Shown here: positions 50,632 through 63,441 of the stretch, one piece after another
How the letters are laid out: the number at the start of each line of letters is the position of its first letter
Numbering within the stretch: position 1 is the first letter of the stretch
From: an endosymbiont of Bathymodiolus septemdierum str. Myojin knoll
Lineage (GTDB): Bacteria; Pseudomonadota; Gammaproteobacteria; PS1; Pseudothioglobaceae
NCBI RefSeq assembly: GCF_001547755.1
Contig: NZ_AP013042.1
Location: 806,001-870,000 of the forward strand
DNA: 64,000 nucleotides
Direction: 5' to 3'
Position numbers and translations under genes: made by a program
Notes under the pieces: model-generated
What the model saw: the letters and a program-made list of their open reading frames with translations, nothing else
The model's database searches: none
What the model was told of the DNA's origin: nothing

Positions 50632-52929
50632 ATGAAAGGAAATGCACTTAAAACTGCTCTGGCTATTGGACTATTGAATGCTTCATTGGTTTTTGCGGCA
50701 CCTATTAAAAATATCGAAATTTTGGGGCTTAATGCCATCTCTAGAGGGGCGGTACTCAGCTATCTTCCTGTTGAAGTTGGAGACGATTACAATGCTAAAA
50801 TCTCAGCACAAATCATTCGCACACTTTATAAGACGCAGTTTTTCAAGGACATTGAAGTAATACAGATTGGTAAAACTTTAAAAATTACCTTGGTAGAAAA
50901 TCCATCTATTAAATATGTTAATTTAATTAACCAATCAGACAAGGTGCTTGACAAAGATATGATCGACAGAGTATTAACCAGTATGAATTTAACCCAGGGT
51001 AAGATTTTCAATGAAAGACAACTAGACAAATTAATGAATCAGTTACAGGCAACCTATACTGCTAAAGGTTACTACAATACTAAAATCACCAAGCGTGTTG
51101 AAATTGACAATCAGAATAGGGTTGGCGTTGAGTTAGATATTGACGAAGGTGAAGTTGCCCGCATTAAAACAATGCATATTAGTGGCAACAAAGTAGAAAG
51201 TGAAGAGGATTTACTTGATTTATTTGAAATTGGTGAGCCAGACTGGTCTCCTTTGAATTATTTTACTGAAAAAGATCATTACTCTAAAGTTGCATTAGAT
51301 GCTGGTGTTGAGGCGTTAAAATCACATTACATTGACTTGGGTTATCTTGATTTCAAAATATTAAATGTTAGCAATGAATTGTCTGATAACAAAAAAAGTA
51401 TTGATATTAACATCCAAATAGAGGAAGGTAGCAAATATAAGATTGGTGCCATTAAATTTTCAGGCGAATTATTGAACGAATCAAAGGAAAGTCTAACAAA
51501 GTTATTAACCATTGAAACTGGCAATATTTTTGAGCGTCAAAAGATTATTAACGATATTAAAGTGATAACAGATTTGTATACCGACCAAGGTTATGCATTT
51601 GCTACAGTGGATGCGGTAACTACTGAAAACAAGGTGGTACATACAATTGATTTAAATTTTAAAGTACAGTTAAAGAAAAAAGTTTATATTAACCGTATTA
51701 CTATTACTGGAAACACCAGGACTCAAGATGAGGTTGTGCGTAGGGAAATCGGTATTTACGAAGGGGGATTGTATTCAAATAAAGAATTAGAAGAATCTAT
51801 TGATAAGATTAAGCGTTTAGGTTATTTTTCCGATGTAAAGATGAATGTTTCCAAAGTGCCAGGCTTTGAAGATAAAATTAATTTAAACTTTGTAGTTGAA
51901 GAGACTAAAACAGGTACTTTTTCTGTTGGCTTGTCACACTCTAATAATTCTGGTACCTCGTTTAATTTAGGCATTTCAGAAAAAAACTTCTTAGGCTCGG
52001 GTAATACGCTAGATGCTTCATTATCTAGTTCTAAGGCTGTAAAGGAGGTAAATTTTTACTTTCTAGATCCATACTTTACCCCAGAAAAACACAGCCTTAG
52101 TTACGGTATATTTGTTAAGAAAACGGATGGTGCAAAACTTGATGTGGCAAGTTATAAAATCAACGAAAAAGGCGGGAGTGTCGGTTATGGAATTCCAATC
52201 ACAAAAGACACTCGTATTAGCACAGAACTTAAAGTTTCTAGTAAAAAAATTACTTGTGGTACAACATTTTTTACGCAAGAGTCGACACAATGTAACGAAT
52301 ACAGCAATAAGAATTCAACAGAAGTTAAATTAAATCTCAATTGGAGCAGTAACACTCTAGACGATTATCTGTTTCCAACCAAAGGTACAACTAATAGCGT
52401 CAATGCTTCTATTGCATTACCAGTCGCTGATTATAAATATTATAAGCTTAGCACTTCGCATAAAAGTTACCGTCCACTGTCTAAGAATATTACTTTCAAG
52501 GTGAATGCTTCCATTAGCATTGCACAAGGTTATGGCAATAAAGAATTACCATTTTTTGAGCGTTATTACGGTGGTGGTAGTTCTTCCGTGCGTGGCTTTG
52601 ATTTTAACTCCTTAGGTGAAAAATATGCGGATACTGAGAAAGCCAAAGGTGGTGAGCTTTCTGTGCTTACTGGTGTTTCACTGATTTCACCTTTAACTTT
52701 CATCAAGGACAGTAAAAATATGCGCATGAGTGCATTTATTGATGTGGGTGCAGTAAGCACTAAAGCCTCTAGCTTTAACGCAGGAGATGAATTTCGTGCT
52801 TCTGTAGGTGCTGCCTTCACTTGGCTGACGCCTGTTGGACCATTAGGTGTCTATGTAGCTAAACCAATTTTAAAGAAAACTGGTGATAAAACTAAGACTT
52901 TTGAATTTACGATTGGCACAAGTTTCTAA
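50632..52929 (+). CDS. bamA: outer membrane protein assembly factor BamA
   Basis: Central Omp85 protein folding beta-barrels into the outer membrane. 765 aa: signal peptide to about residue 23 (LVFAA), five POTRA domains to roughly 420, then a 16-strand barrel. The lid motif is VRGFDF near residue 655 and the C-terminal signature ends in GTSF. A TATAAT at 50594-50599 may be its -10. lpxD, fabZ and lpxA follow; skp and lpxB, often neighbours, are absent here. Confidence 0.95.
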   Translation: MKGNALKTALAIGLLNASLVFAAPIKNIEILGLNAISRGAVLSYLPVEVGDDYNAKISAQIIRTLYKTQFFKDIEVIQIGKTLKITLVENPSIKYVNLINQSDKVLDKDMIDRVLTSMNLTQGKIFNERQLDKLMNQLQATYTAKGYYNTKITKRVEIDNQNRVGVELDIDEGEVARIKTMHISGNKVESEEDLLDLFEIGEPDWSPLNYFTEKDHYSKVALDAGVEALKSHYIDLGYLDFKILNVSNELSDNKKSIDINIQIEEGSKYKIGAIKFSGELLNESKESLTKLLTIETGNIFERQKIINDIKVITDLYTDQGYAFATVDAVTTENKVVHTIDLNFKVQLKKKVYINRITITGNTRTQDEVVRREIGIYEGGLYSNKELEESIDKIKRLGYFSDVKMNVSKVPGFEDKINLNFVVEETKTGTFSVGLSHSNNSGTSFNLGISEKNFLGSGNTLDASLSSSKAVKEVNFYFLDPYFTPEKHSLSYGIFVKKTDGAKLDVASYKINEKGGSVGYGIPITKDTRISTELKVSSKKITCGTTFFTQESTQCNEYSNKNSTEVKLNLNWSSNTLDDYLFPTKGTTNSVNASIALPVADYKYYKLSTSHKSYRPLSKNITFKVNASISIAQGYGNKELPFFERYYGGGSSSVRGFDFNSLGEKYADTEKAKGGELSVLTGVSLISPLTFIKDSKNMRMSAFIDVGAVSTKASSFNAGDEFRASVGAAFTWLTPVGPLGVYVAKPILKKTGDKTKTFEFTIGTSF

Positions 52930-52950
52930 TAACTATTGGAAGCATAGAGA

Positions 52951-53946
52951 ATGCACACACTGGGCGAGATTGCTACTTATATTGATGCGAAACTGATTGG
53001 CGATGCATCGATAGAAATTAACAGCCTTGCAAGTAGTGCCAACGCTCAAAAAAACCAACTTACTTATATTTCAAAACGCAAATATAGAACAGATTTATTA
53101 ACTTCAAAAGCCAGCGCTGTTATCCTTGATCAAGATTTAGTTAACGACTGCCCTACTAATGCGCTTGTGGTTGACAATGTTCATTTAGCGTTTGCCAAGA
53201 TTAGCCATTATTTTAAGCAACAATCTACGCACTTAAATGGCATTCATACTAGTGCTGTGATTAATAGTAATAATATTGCCAATAATTGCACCATTGCTGA
53301 AAATGTCGTCATTGGACAGAATTGTCGTATTGCTTCTGGCACCGTAATTGAGGCAAATGTAGTCATTGGTAATAACGCCAACATTCAGGCAAATGTTACA
53401 ATTTTACAAGGAACAACGATTGGCAATAATGCTGTTATTTCTGCAGGTTCCGTTATTGGATCAGAAGGTTTTGGCAATGCTTTGGACGATCAAGGTCATT
53501 GGTATAGTATTGCTCACCTTGGCAATGTGGTGATTGGTGATGATGTTAATATTGGCGCCAATACCGTGATTGACCGAGGTACACTAGAAGACACGCAAAT
53601 TCAAAATGGTGTTCATCTTGACAATTTAGTGCATATTGCTCATAATGTTATTTTGGGCGAACACGCAGCGATTGCCGCTGGCGTGACTGTTGGCGGTAGT
53701 GCTGTTTTGGGAAAATATTGCCAAATCGGTGGTGGCACAGTCATCGCTAGTCATATGCATCTCGATGATGGTACTATTGTCACAGGATCGAGCACGGTAG
53801 ATAAACATTTAAGCAAGGGGCATTATACGGGTTTTACTTCTATTTCTCCTCATTCAGATTGGAAAAGAAGTCAACTATGGCTGTTAAAACTTGATAAAAT
53901 TATTAGCCATCTTAATATTAAATTAAAACACTTAAAAGGAAGTTAA
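52951..53946 (+). CDS. lpxD: UDP-3-O-(3-hydroxyacyl)glucosamine N-acyltransferase
   Basis: Third step of lipid A synthesis. 331 aa: an N-terminal uridine-binding domain (to about 100), a left-handed beta-helix of hexapeptide repeats (such as [20 protein letters not shown]) with the catalytic His in [10 protein letters not shown], and a C-terminal helix. It starts 21 bases after bamA and ends two bases before fabZ. Confidence 0.95.
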   Translation: MHTLGEIATYIDAKLIGDASIEINSLASSANAQKNQLTYISKRKYRTDLLTSKASAVILDQDLVNDCPTNALVVDNVHLAFAKISHYFKQQSTHLNGIHTSAVINSNNIANNCTIAENVVIGQNCRIASGTVIEANVVIGNNANIQANVTILQGTTIGNNAVISAGSVIGSEGFGNALDDQGHWYSIAHLGNVVIGDDVNIGANTVIDRGTLEDTQIQNGVHLDNLVHIAHNVILGEHAAIAAGVTVGGSAVLGKYCQIGGGTVIASHMHLDDGTIVTGSSTVDKHLSKGHYTGFTSISPHSDWKRSQLWLLKLDKIISHLNIKLKHLKGS

Positions 53947-53948
53947 TT

Positions 53949-54392
53949 ATGGAAATGAACATACAGGATGTTAAGAATTACTTACCACATCGCTACCCTT
54001 TCTTGTTGATTGACAGAGTGCTAGAATTAGAAATTGGCAAGTCTATTGTTGCCTTGAAAAATGTAACCTATAACGAGCCACAATTCACGGGGCACTTCCC
54101 TGCACAGCCGATTATGCCAGGTGTTTTGATTATTGAAGCTTTGGCACAGGCAACGGGAATTTTGGCGTTTAAATCTGAAGTAGGTAAGCCGATTGAGGGA
54201 CAAATTTATATGTTGGTTGGTGTCGACAAGGTGCGTTTTAAGCGTATGGTTGAGCCTGGCGACCAATTGCGCTTAGAGGTTGAAGTAATGACCGTTAAAC
54301 GCGGTATTTGGAAATTTAAATGCATTGCCACGGTAGATGACAAAGTGGTTACTACTGCCGAATTAATGTGTACACAAAAAACCACTGAATAA
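53949..54392 (+). CDS. fabZ: 3-hydroxyacyl-ACP dehydratase
   Basis: Hot-dog-fold dehydratase of fatty acid elongation, 147 aa. [11 protein letters not shown] and the catalytic [20 protein letters not shown] (His and Glu) are both present. It sits between lpxD and lpxA, as in other gammaproteobacteria, sharing 3-hydroxyacyl-ACP substrates with lipid A synthesis. Confidence 0.96.
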   Translation: MEMNIQDVKNYLPHRYPFLLIDRVLELEIGKSIVALKNVTYNEPQFTGHFPAQPIMPGVLIIEALAQATGILAFKSEVGKPIEGQIYMLVGVDKVRFKRMVEPGDQLRLEVEVMTVKRGIWKFKCIATVDDKVVTTAELMCTQKTTE

Positions 54393-54403
54393 AAGAAAAT
54401 ATT

Positions 54404-55195
54404 ATGGCAATACACTCTAGTGCGGTCATTGACCCCAGTGCAAAAATTCATAAAACCGCTGAAATATGTGCTTATGCAATTATTGGTGCCAATGTGGAAA
54501 TTGGTTCGGGTACCATTATTGAGTCTCATGCGGTAATACAAGGTCCAACAAAAATCGGTAAAAATAACCACATCTATTCATTTGCCTCTATTGGGGGTGA
54601 CCCGCAAGATGTTACCTATGAAGCTGATCAGGAGTCCAACTTAATTATTGGCGATGACAATTTAATTCGTGAATTTTGCACTATTAACCGTGGCACAGAA
54701 AAAGAAGAGTCTATCACTCGTGTTGGCTCTAAAAATATGTTGATGGCGTATGTGCATATTGCTCATGATTGTCAGATTGGCAATCATATTATCATGTCAA
54801 ACAACGCCTCATTAGCGGGACATGTGCGTATTCAAGATTGGGCAATTTTAGGGGGGTTCACTCTAGTTAAGCAGTTTTGCATGATAGGCATGCACACTTA
54901 TGTTGGCATGGGTTGTCAGGTTAATAAAGATATTCCTTCCTATATGCTTGCCTCAGGTGTGCAAACTCGTGTTCGCAGTATCAATGCTGAAGGGATGCGT
55001 AGGCGTGGCTTTACGCCAAATGCAATTTCTGCGATTAAGCGCGCCTTTAAAGTGGTTTACCGTGGCACCAGCCTGCTTGATCAATCTTTACAAGAGTTAG
55101 AAGAAACAGAATCTGATCACATTGAAGTTATGCAGTTTGTTCGATGTATTCGTAATTCAAAGGCTGGTATTATGCGTGGTCCACATGAGGAATAG
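54404..55195 (+). CDS. lpxA: UDP-N-acetylglucosamine acyltransferase
   Basis: First step of lipid A synthesis. 263 aa of hexapeptide-repeat beta-helix with the catalytic His in MAYVHIAHDCQIGN (near residue 125) and a C-terminal helical domain (GFTPNAISAIKRAFKVVYRG). It follows fabZ by 11 bases and its stop overlaps the murJ GTG. Confidence 0.95.
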   Translation: MAIHSSAVIDPSAKIHKTAEICAYAIIGANVEIGSGTIIESHAVIQGPTKIGKNNHIYSFASIGGDPQDVTYEADQESNLIIGDDNLIREFCTINRGTEKEESITRVGSKNMLMAYVHIAHDCQIGNHIIMSNNASLAGHVRIQDWAILGGFTLVKQFCMIGMHTYVGMGCQVNKDIPSYMLASGVQTRVRSINAEGMRRRGFTPNAISAIKRAFKVVYRGTSLLDQSLQELEETESDHIEVMQFVRCIRNSKAGIMRGPHEE

Positions 55196-56730
55196 TGTCA
55201 GTTAATAAGTCCTTTCTTAGGTCTAGTAGTGTTGTTACTGCAATGACCTTTTTATCAAGAATTTTAGGATTGGTGCGTGATTACTTTGTTGCCCGATATT
55301 TTGGTGCCAATGGCCTAACAGATGCGTTCTTGGTCGCTTTTAGAATCCCTAATTTTCTGAGGCGTTTATTCGGAGAGGGGGCTTTCTCACAGGCTTTTGT
55401 ACCTATTCTAGCCGAAGCTAAAGCCAATCACAGTGAAGAAGAGGTGCAAAATGTCATCAACCACATCGGCACCAAATTCTTAAAAGTTCTGATTGTTCTC
55501 ACTCTGATTGCGGTCATTTTTGCCCCTCTGATTATCTTTATATTTGCATGGGGTTTTTATTTTGATGCTGATCCGACTAAGTTTAATTTAGCCACAGATA
55601 TGCTTAGAATCACCTTTCCTTACTTGTTGCTAATCTCTTTAACGGCATTTTCAGGCAGTATTCTCAATACTTACGACAACTTTGCCGTGCCTGCCTTTAC
55701 ACCCGTTTTATTGAACATCTCTATGATTTTGTGTGCTGTGTATTTATCAGAGTACTTAGAAACGCCGATTATGGCGTTGGCCTGGGGCGTGCTGATTGGT
55801 GGCGTTGTGCAGTTATTATTCCAAATTCCGTTCTTGATTAAACTTAAAAAAGTACCTCGTTTGGCTAAAGGTCAACACGAGGCGGTTAAAACTTTGAAAA
55901 AACGCATGCTACCCGCCCTATTCGGAGTTTCGGTCTCACAAATTAATTTATTGATTGACACTATGATTGCCACAGTTTTAGTCAGTGGCAGTGTCACTTG
56001 GTTGTATTATTCAGACAGATTATTAGAATTACCCTTGGCATTAATTGGTATTGCTTTAGCCACCGTTGCTCTGGCCAAACTCAGTAATCACCATGCCAAC
56101 AGAAATAAGGAAAAATTCACACAAACAATTGATTATGCGCTTAAAATTGGTCTGATACTCGGTACTCCTGCTTGTGTAGGGTTGGTATTATTAGCAGAAC
56201 CCTTATTGATTACCTTATTTCAATACGACGAATTTACGCCCTTTGCAGCATATCAATCCTCACTAAGTTTAATGGCATATGGTGCAGGATTGATGGCATT
56301 CATTACTGCTAAAGTTTTGGCCCCTGTATTTTTATCCAGGGGCGACACCAAAACGCCAGTTAAAGTCGGTGTTATTGCTATGGTGTCTAATATCTTCTTA
56401 AATGTTTTTTTTGCCTATTACTACGCGCATATGGGTTTAGCCATCGCAACTTCATTGTCAGCATTAATTAACGCCACCCTGCTCTATTACTATCTTAAAA
56501 AAGACAATATTTTCAGTTTTTCTACCGACTTTATAAAAATGTCTTTTAAAGTGTTATTAGCAACGATTATAATGACTACCTTTATATTTAATTTCAATCA
56601 AAACACCAGCGATTATCTTAGTGGTGATGTGTGGTATCGAGTATTGTCAATTGGCACCATTATTGGTGGCGCGGCACTTAGTTACTTTGCAAGCCTTTGG
56701 ATATTGAGGGTTAAATTAGGAAGATTATGA
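55195..56730 (+). CDS. murJ: lipid II flippase MurJ
   Basis: Moves lipid II across the inner membrane. A 511-residue MOP-superfamily protein with about 14 TM helices. SRILGLVRDYFVARYFGANG and RRLFGEGAFSQAFVPIL near the N-terminus are the MurJ signatures with the essential arginines. It uses a GTG start overlapping the lpxA stop. yggX overlaps its end by four bases. Confidence 0.94.
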   Translation: MSVNKSFLRSSSVVTAMTFLSRILGLVRDYFVARYFGANGLTDAFLVAFRIPNFLRRLFGEGAFSQAFVPILAEAKANHSEEEVQNVINHIGTKFLKVLIVLTLIAVIFAPLIIFIFAWGFYFDADPTKFNLATDMLRITFPYLLLISLTAFSGSILNTYDNFAVPAFTPVLLNISMILCAVYLSEYLETPIMALAWGVLIGGVVQLLFQIPFLIKLKKVPRLAKGQHEAVKTLKKRMLPALFGVSVSQINLLIDTMIATVLVSGSVTWLYYSDRLLELPLALIGIALATVALAKLSNHHANRNKEKFTQTIDYALKIGLILGTPACVGLVLLAEPLLITLFQYDEFTPFAAYQSSLSLMAYGAGLMAFITAKVLAPVFLSRGDTKTPVKVGVIAMVSNIFLNVFFAYYYAHMGLAIATSLSALINATLLYYYLKKDNIFSFSTDFIKMSFKVLLATIIMTTFIFNFNQNTSDYLSGDVWYRVLSIGTIIGGAALSYFASLWILRVKLGRL

Positions 56731-56993
56731 CAACTGTAAACTGTGTAAAAATGAATCAAGTTTTAGAGGCTTTAGATCGTGCCCCGTACCCTGGAGAACT
56801 CGGTAAGCGCATTTTAGAAAATGTTTCCAAGCCAGGCTGGCAAGCGTGGTTAGATCATCAAACGATGTTGATTAACGAAAACAATCTTAATATGTTAGAT
56901 GAGAAGGCGCAAACCTATCTAAAAGAGCAAATGGAAAAGTTTTTCTTCTCCGAAGAAGGTGCTGACGATATCAAAGGTTACAACCCTAAATAA
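56727..56993 (+). CDS. yggX: YggX-family iron/oxidative-damage protection protein
   Basis: 88 aa, with the conserved N-terminal Cys in VNCVKM, then PYPGELGKRILENVSKPGWQ and HQTMLINENNLNM. The family lowers free-iron damage to iron-sulfur clusters. Usually next to mutY; here it lies between murJ and gmk, overlapping the former. Confidence 0.93.
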   Translation: MTTVNCVKMNQVLEALDRAPYPGELGKRILENVSKPGWQAWLDHQTMLINENNLNMLDEKAQTYLKEQMEKFFFSEEGADDIKGYNPK

Positions 56994-56995
56994 TT

Positions 56996-57604
56996 ATGGC
57001 AAATTTATTCGTCATTGCGGCGCCATCAGGCTGCGGGAAAACTTCTTTGGTTAAAGCCTTGATTGCGCAAACAGATGACCTATGCGTTTCTGTCTCACAT
57101 ACCACACGCAATGCGCGCCCTGGTGAAATTCACGGGGAAAATTATTTCTTTGTCTCTAAAGAAGCGTTTGACAAAATCAACAAAGAAAATGGTTTTATTG
57201 AGTCAGCACAAGTGTTTGATAACTACTATGGCAGTGCTAAAAAAACGGTTGAAGATTTATTAGCAGATGACAAGGATGTGATTTTAGAGATTGACTGGCA
57301 AGGTGCTAGACAAGTTAAAAAGAGTTTTCCAGAGGTGGTCAGTATTTTTATCGTCCCCCCTTCTATTGAAGCCCTTAGAGAACGATTAACGGGTAGAGGA
57401 CAGGATGATTCTAGTATTATTGAGCGTAGAATGCGTGATGCTGTCAGTGAAACTCAACATTACGATGAATTCGATTACTTGGTGATAAATAATGATTTTG
57501 AAACTGCCTTACAGGATATATTAACCATTATTCATGCTCAAAAATTCAACATCAAGCAACAGTCAAATAGACACCAGGCGCTACTTAAAACCCTTATTAA
57601 ATAA
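56996..57604 (+). CDS. gmk: guanylate kinase
   Basis: Phosphorylates GMP to GDP. 202 aa; P-loop APSGCGKTSLVK near residues 8-19, the GMP-binding segment SHTTRNARPGEIHGENYFFV and the lid RLTGRGQDD. It starts two bases after yggX and ends seven bases before rpoH. Confidence 0.96.
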   Translation: MANLFVIAAPSGCGKTSLVKALIAQTDDLCVSVSHTTRNARPGEIHGENYFFVSKEAFDKINKENGFIESAQVFDNYYGSAKKTVEDLLADDKDVILEIDWQGARQVKKSFPEVVSIFIVPPSIEALRERLTGRGQDDSSIIERRMRDAVSETQHYDEFDYLVINNDFETALQDILTIIHAQKFNIKQQSNRHQALLKTLIK

Positions 57605-57611
57605 CGCCATT

Positions 57612-58451
57612 ATGAGTAAAGATCTGACAACGCCTACCGTTCAAACTTCTCAAGACTTAACGGTTCAGAAATACCCACCCATTTTGTCAGCAGCAGAAGA
57701 GCACGACCTGGCAGTTGACTTGTTTGAAAACCACAATTTAGAAGCAGCAAGAAAATTAGTCTTATCACATATGCGTTTTGTAGCATTCATTGCCCACGGC
57801 TATAAGGGCTATGGACTTGAGCAAGATGACTTAATTCAAGAGGGCACCATTGGACTAATGAAGGCGGTTAAAAAGTTTAACCCTAATCGTAATGTACGCC
57901 TCGCTTCTTATGCGGTGTATTGGATTCGTGCAGAAATCCACGAATTTATCTTTAAGAATTGGAAAATTGTCAAAGTTGCCACTACCAAAGAGCAACGCAA
58001 GTTATTTTTTAAGTTAAAAAAAGCCAAAGCCAATATTTACACCTCACTAAATACAGAACAAGCTAAAGAGATTGCCAACGACCTTGGTGTACGCCCAAAA
58101 GATGTTTTAGAGATGGAATCGCGCTTACAGTTTAATGATGTGGCATTTGAAGTGACAGATGAAGAAGAAAGCACTTCTCCGGTACATTATTTAACCGATG
58201 AAAACACCCGAAGCCCTGAACAATTGGCACTCAGTGACGACTCGCAAAAGCATCATCAACAACAGCTTTATACGGCACTCTCTTCACTTGATGAAAGAAG
58301 TTTGGATATTTTACAGTCTAGGTACTTGAAAGAAGAGAAAACGACCTTACATACTTTAGCGAAGAGATACAATATTTCTGCTGAAAGAGTTAGACAACTT
58401 GAAAACAAAGCAATGCAGAAGTTAAAAAACTCAATGGATAAACAAAATTAA
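57612..58451 (+). CDS. rpoH: RNA polymerase sigma-32 (heat shock)
   Basis: 279 aa from the ATG at 57612; the upstream open frame lies inside gmk. Region 2 contains DLIQEGTIGLMKAVKKFNPN and YAVYWIRAEIHEFI, the RpoH box QRKLFFKLKK is present, and region 4 ends LAKRYNISAERVRQLENKAM. Located directly before groES, so the regulator and its main targets may share transcripts. Confidence 0.95.
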   Translation: MSKDLTTPTVQTSQDLTVQKYPPILSAAEEHDLAVDLFENHNLEAARKLVLSHMRFVAFIAHGYKGYGLEQDDLIQEGTIGLMKAVKKFNPNRNVRLASYAVYWIRAEIHEFIFKNWKIVKVATTKEQRKLFFKLKKAKANIYTSLNTEQAKEIANDLGVRPKDVLEMESRLQFNDVAFEVTDEEESTSPVHYLTDENTRSPEQLALSDDSQKHHQQQLYTALSSLDERSLDILQSRYLKEEKTTLHTLAKRYNISAERVRQLENKAMQKLKNSMDKQN

Positions 58452-58473
58452 TTACATTAAATAGGAGAAAAAA

Positions 58474-60410
<1,937 letters not shown>

Positions 60411-60442
60411 TAAAATAACAGTTAATTTTATTAGCTAATTAA

Positions 60443-60475
60443 AAAAAAAGCCTCGTTTACGCGAGGCTTTTTTTG
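60443..60475 (+). terminator. rho-independent terminator after groEL
   Basis: GCCTCG, a six-base loop and CGAGGC form the stem, flanked by nine A on the left and seven T on the right; it can act in both directions. Confidence 0.93.
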
Positions 60476-60519
60476 GTATGATACTTCGCAAAATATTATT
60501 GAGTATTAATAAATAAAGT

Positions 60520-62403
60520 ATGGGCAACTACGACTCCTCCTCCATTGAAGTATTATCAGGCTTAGACCCAGTTCGTAAGCGACCAGGGATGTACACGGAA
60601 ACCGAACGACCTAATCATTTGGCGCAGGAAGTGATTGACAACAGTGTTGATGAGGCAGTGGCTGGACATGCAACGAAAATCAATGTGGTGCTTTATAAGG
60701 ACGGCTCTATCTCTGTGGAAGACGATGGTCGTGGTATGCCGGTTGATATTCATCTTGAAGAAGGGATTTCTGGTGTTGAGGTAATTCTTACTAAGTTACA
60801 TGCAGGCGGTAAGTTCTCAAATGATTCTTATCAGTTCTCTGGCGGTTTACATGGGGTTGGTATCTCTGTAGTTAACGCCCTATCGACCTTAGTGGAGATT
60901 TGGATTAAACGCAACTCTAAAGAGCATTACATTGCTTTTTCTGATGGTAATGTCAAAACCCCGCTTGTAGAAGTAGGTACAGTTGGTAAGTACAACACAG
61001 GGACTAAAGTTAAATTCATTCCAGATCCACAGTTTTTTGATACGGCTAAATTTTCTACCACCAAACTCAGACATAACTTGCGCTCAAAAGCAGTGTTGTG
61101 CCCTGGGTTAGAGGTTAATTTTTATAATGAAGTTGATGACACAACCGACAGTTGGAAATACAAAGAAGGTTTAAAAGATTATTTGTCAGTTTCACTCGAT
61201 GGCCTGGATTGCTTGCCAGAAGTACCATTCGTAGTTACGCATGAATCGGATGAGGCACAAATGCATTGCTCGTTGTCATGGACAGAATATAACACCAATA
61301 TTATTGGCGAAAGTTATGTTAACCTCATTCCCACTTCACAGGGCGGTACACATGTTAATGGCTTACGCTCTGGCTTGACAGATGCTTTAAAAGAATTTTG
61401 TGAATTTAGAAGTTTGTTACCAAAGAATGTTAAGTTAACACCGGACGATGTCTGGCAAAAAATTGCCTACGTATTATCCATTAAAATATTAGACCCGCAA
61501 TTTTCAGGACAGACCAAAGAAAGGTTATCCTCAAGAGAATGTGCTAGTTTCGTTACCAATGTGGTGAAAGATGCCTTTAGCCTTTGGCTGAACCAACATA
61601 CCTCAATTGCAGAAAAAATTGCCGAATTGGCAATTATGAACGCCCAGTCACGACTCAAAACAGGTAAAAAGGTTATTCGTAAAAAAATTGTCAGCGGTCC
61701 AGCCCTGCCAGGTAAGTTATCTGATTGTACTAGTCATGACCTTAGCCAAACTGAGGTTTTTTTGGTGGAAGGTGATTCTGCTGGAGGCTCTGCCAAGCAG
61801 GCCCGTGATAAAGAATATCAGGCGATTTTGCCATTAAGAGGTAAAATTTTGAACACCTGGGAAGTAGATTCTGACCAAGTATTGGCGAGCAATGAAATCC
61901 ACGACATTAGTGTTGCCATTGGTCTAGAACCAAACTGCGAAGACCTATCAGGATTACGCTACGGTAAGATTTGTATCTTGGCAGATGCAGATTCAGATGG
62001 TGCACACATTGCCACATTGATTTGTACGCTGTTCGTTAAACACTTTCCAAAATTAGTCAGAGATGGGCATATTTTCGTAGCAATGCCACCACTGTATCGT
62101 ATTGATGCTGGCAAGCAGATTTATTATGCACTGGACGATGCAGAGCGTGATGCGACAATTAACAAGATAGAAAAAGAAAATAAACGCACCAAGGTGCAAG
62201 TGCAACGATTTAAAGGTTTGGGTGAAATGAACCCTTCACAGCTTAGAGAGACCACAATGCTACCAGATACCCGCCGTCTCATTCAACTGACACTTGAAAA
62301 TCCTTTACAGGTCAATGAAATGATGGATATGTTATTAAGTAAAAAGCGTGCACCAGATCGTAAAAAGTGGCTAGAATCAAAAGGCAATCTTGCCAATGTC
62401 TAA
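60520..62403 (+). CDS. parE: DNA topoisomerase IV subunit B
   Basis: ATPase subunit that with ParC decatenates chromosomes. 627 aa: GHKL ATPase with [25 protein letters not shown] and [14 protein letters not shown]; Toprim domain with [21 protein letters not shown]-terminal [13 protein letters not shown]. Length and the absence of the GyrB-specific insert favour ParE over GyrB. parC is not in the window. Confidence 0.92.
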   Translation: MGNYDSSSIEVLSGLDPVRKRPGMYTETERPNHLAQEVIDNSVDEAVAGHATKINVVLYKDGSISVEDDGRGMPVDIHLEEGISGVEVILTKLHAGGKFSNDSYQFSGGLHGVGISVVNALSTLVEIWIKRNSKEHYIAFSDGNVKTPLVEVGTVGKYNTGTKVKFIPDPQFFDTAKFSTTKLRHNLRSKAVLCPGLEVNFYNEVDDTTDSWKYKEGLKDYLSVSLDGLDCLPEVPFVVTHESDEAQMHCSLSWTEYNTNIIGESYVNLIPTSQGGTHVNGLRSGLTDALKEFCEFRSLLPKNVKLTPDDVWQKIAYVLSIKILDPQFSGQTKERLSSRECASFVTNVVKDAFSLWLNQHTSIAEKIAELAIMNAQSRLKTGKKVIRKKIVSGPALPGKLSDCTSHDLSQTEVFLVEGDSAGGSAKQARDKEYQAILPLRGKILNTWEVDSDQVLASNEIHDISVAIGLEPNCEDLSGLRYGKICILADADSDGAHIATLICTLFVKHFPKLVRDGHIFVAMPPLYRIDAGKQIYYALDDAERDATINKIEKENKRTKVQVQRFKGLGEMNPSQLRETTMLPDTRRLIQLTLENPLQVNEMMDMLLSKKRAPDRKKWLESKGNLANV

Positions 62404-63073
62404 GAAGGCTGTTATTCTTTTATCAGGTGGCTTAGATTCAACCACCACGCTTGCGATTGCAAAGTCTCAGGGTTTTAAATGTTATGCAATGAGTTTTGAC
62501 TACGGTCAAAAACAAAAATCAGAACTTAATGCCGCTACCAAAATTGCCAAGTTATTCTCTACTGTAGAACACAGAATAATGGATATTTCTTTAAATGACA
62601 TTGGTGGATCTGCACTGACAGACAGTGCGATTTCCGTACCAAACTTTAACAAGAGTGACGAAATCCCAGTTACCTATGTCCCTGCTCGCAACACCATTTT
62701 TTTGTCGTATGCAATGGCCTGGGCAGAAGTGTTAGACTGCCAAAGTATTTTTATCGGTGTCAATGCCTTGGATTATTCGGGCTATCCAGATTGTCGCGCG
62801 GCATACATTAAAGCCTTTGAAACAATGGCAAATTTAGCCACCAAACAAGGCGTGGAAGGAAAAAAACTCACTATTCATACGCCTTTAATAAACCTACATA
62901 AGGCAGAAATTATTCAAAAAGGACTGAAACTCGGCGTAGATTACGCAATGACCACGACTTGCTATCAAGCCGATGAAAATGGCTATGCCTGCGGGGTTTG
63001 TGACGCTTGTGAATATCGTAAACTCGGCTTTAAAGAGGCTGAAATCATAGATCCGACAAGATATCAAAAATAG
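62396..63073 (+). CDS. queC: 7-cyano-7-deazaguanine synthase
   Basis: Makes preQ0 for queuosine. 225 aa from the ATG at 62396, which overlaps the parE stop. The PP-loop [12 protein letters not shown] is at residues 8-19, [13 protein letters not shown] is mid-protein, and the zinc site [20 protein letters not shown] is near the C-terminus. Confidence 0.95.
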   Translation: MSKKAVILLSGGLDSTTTLAIAKSQGFKCYAMSFDYGQKQKSELNAATKIAKLFSTVEHRIMDISLNDIGGSALTDSAISVPNFNKSDEIPVTYVPARNTIFLSYAMAWAEVLDCQSIFIGVNALDYSGYPDCRAAYIKAFETMANLATKQGVEGKKLTIHTPLINLHKAEIIQKGLKLGVDYAMTTTCYQADENGYACGVCDACEYRKLGFKEAEIIDPTRYQK

Positions 63074-63087
63074 CTGAAAAACAATAC

Positions 63088-63115
63088 TTGCACAAATCAT
63101 TTTTTACGATAAAAT
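63088..63115 (+). promoter_or_regulatory. sigma70 promoter for acpP
   Basis: TTGCAC, a 16-base spacer and TAAAAT lie 35 bases before the acpP ATG, in the only sizeable gap between queC and acpP. Confidence 0.5.
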
Positions 63116-63149
63116 ATAACTTTTTAAACGACAACACAGGAAATAACAA

Positions 63150-63377
63150 ATGAGTATTGAAGACAGAGTAAAAGCGGTTGTAGCTGAACAGTTAGACGCA
63201 AGTGGTGATATTGATAATAACGCCTCTTTTATTGATGATTTAGGTGCAGATTCATTAGACACCGTTGAATTAGTAATGTCTCTTGAAGAGGAGTTTGACT
63301 GTGAAATCCCTGACGATGAAGCAGAGAATATTACAACTGTTCAGCAAGCAATTGACTATGTAAACAAAACTTTGTAA
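63150..63377 (+). CDS. acpP: acyl carrier protein
   Basis: 75-residue carrier of growing acyl chains; the phosphopantetheine serine is in [13 protein letters not shown] near residue 35. Very acidic, as usual. It lies before fabF, separated by a strong hairpin that may attenuate read-through, consistent with the high level of AcpP needed. Confidence 0.97.
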   Translation: MSIEDRVKAVVAEQLDASGDIDNNASFIDDLGADSLDTVELVMSLEEEFDCEIPDDEAENITTVQQAIDYVNKTL

Positions 63378-63400
63378 TTTCTGTTTATTAACTTAAACTA

Positions 63401-63428
63401 AAAAGCGCTTATTGAGCGCTTTTTTTTA
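63401..63428 (+). terminator. rho-independent terminator between acpP and fabF
   Basis: AAAAGCGCT, a short loop and AGCGCTTTT followed by further T residues. It lies 14 bases before the fabF start, so it probably attenuates transcription entering fabF rather than ending the operon completely. Confidence 0.88.
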
Positions 63429-63441
63429 TATAGAAGAAACT

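Noticed and set aside
58452-58473. Sigma-32 promoter in front of groES
   Set aside because: Only 22 bases separate rpoH and groES and no CTTGAA/CCCCAT pair with proper spacing is visible in the end of rpoH.
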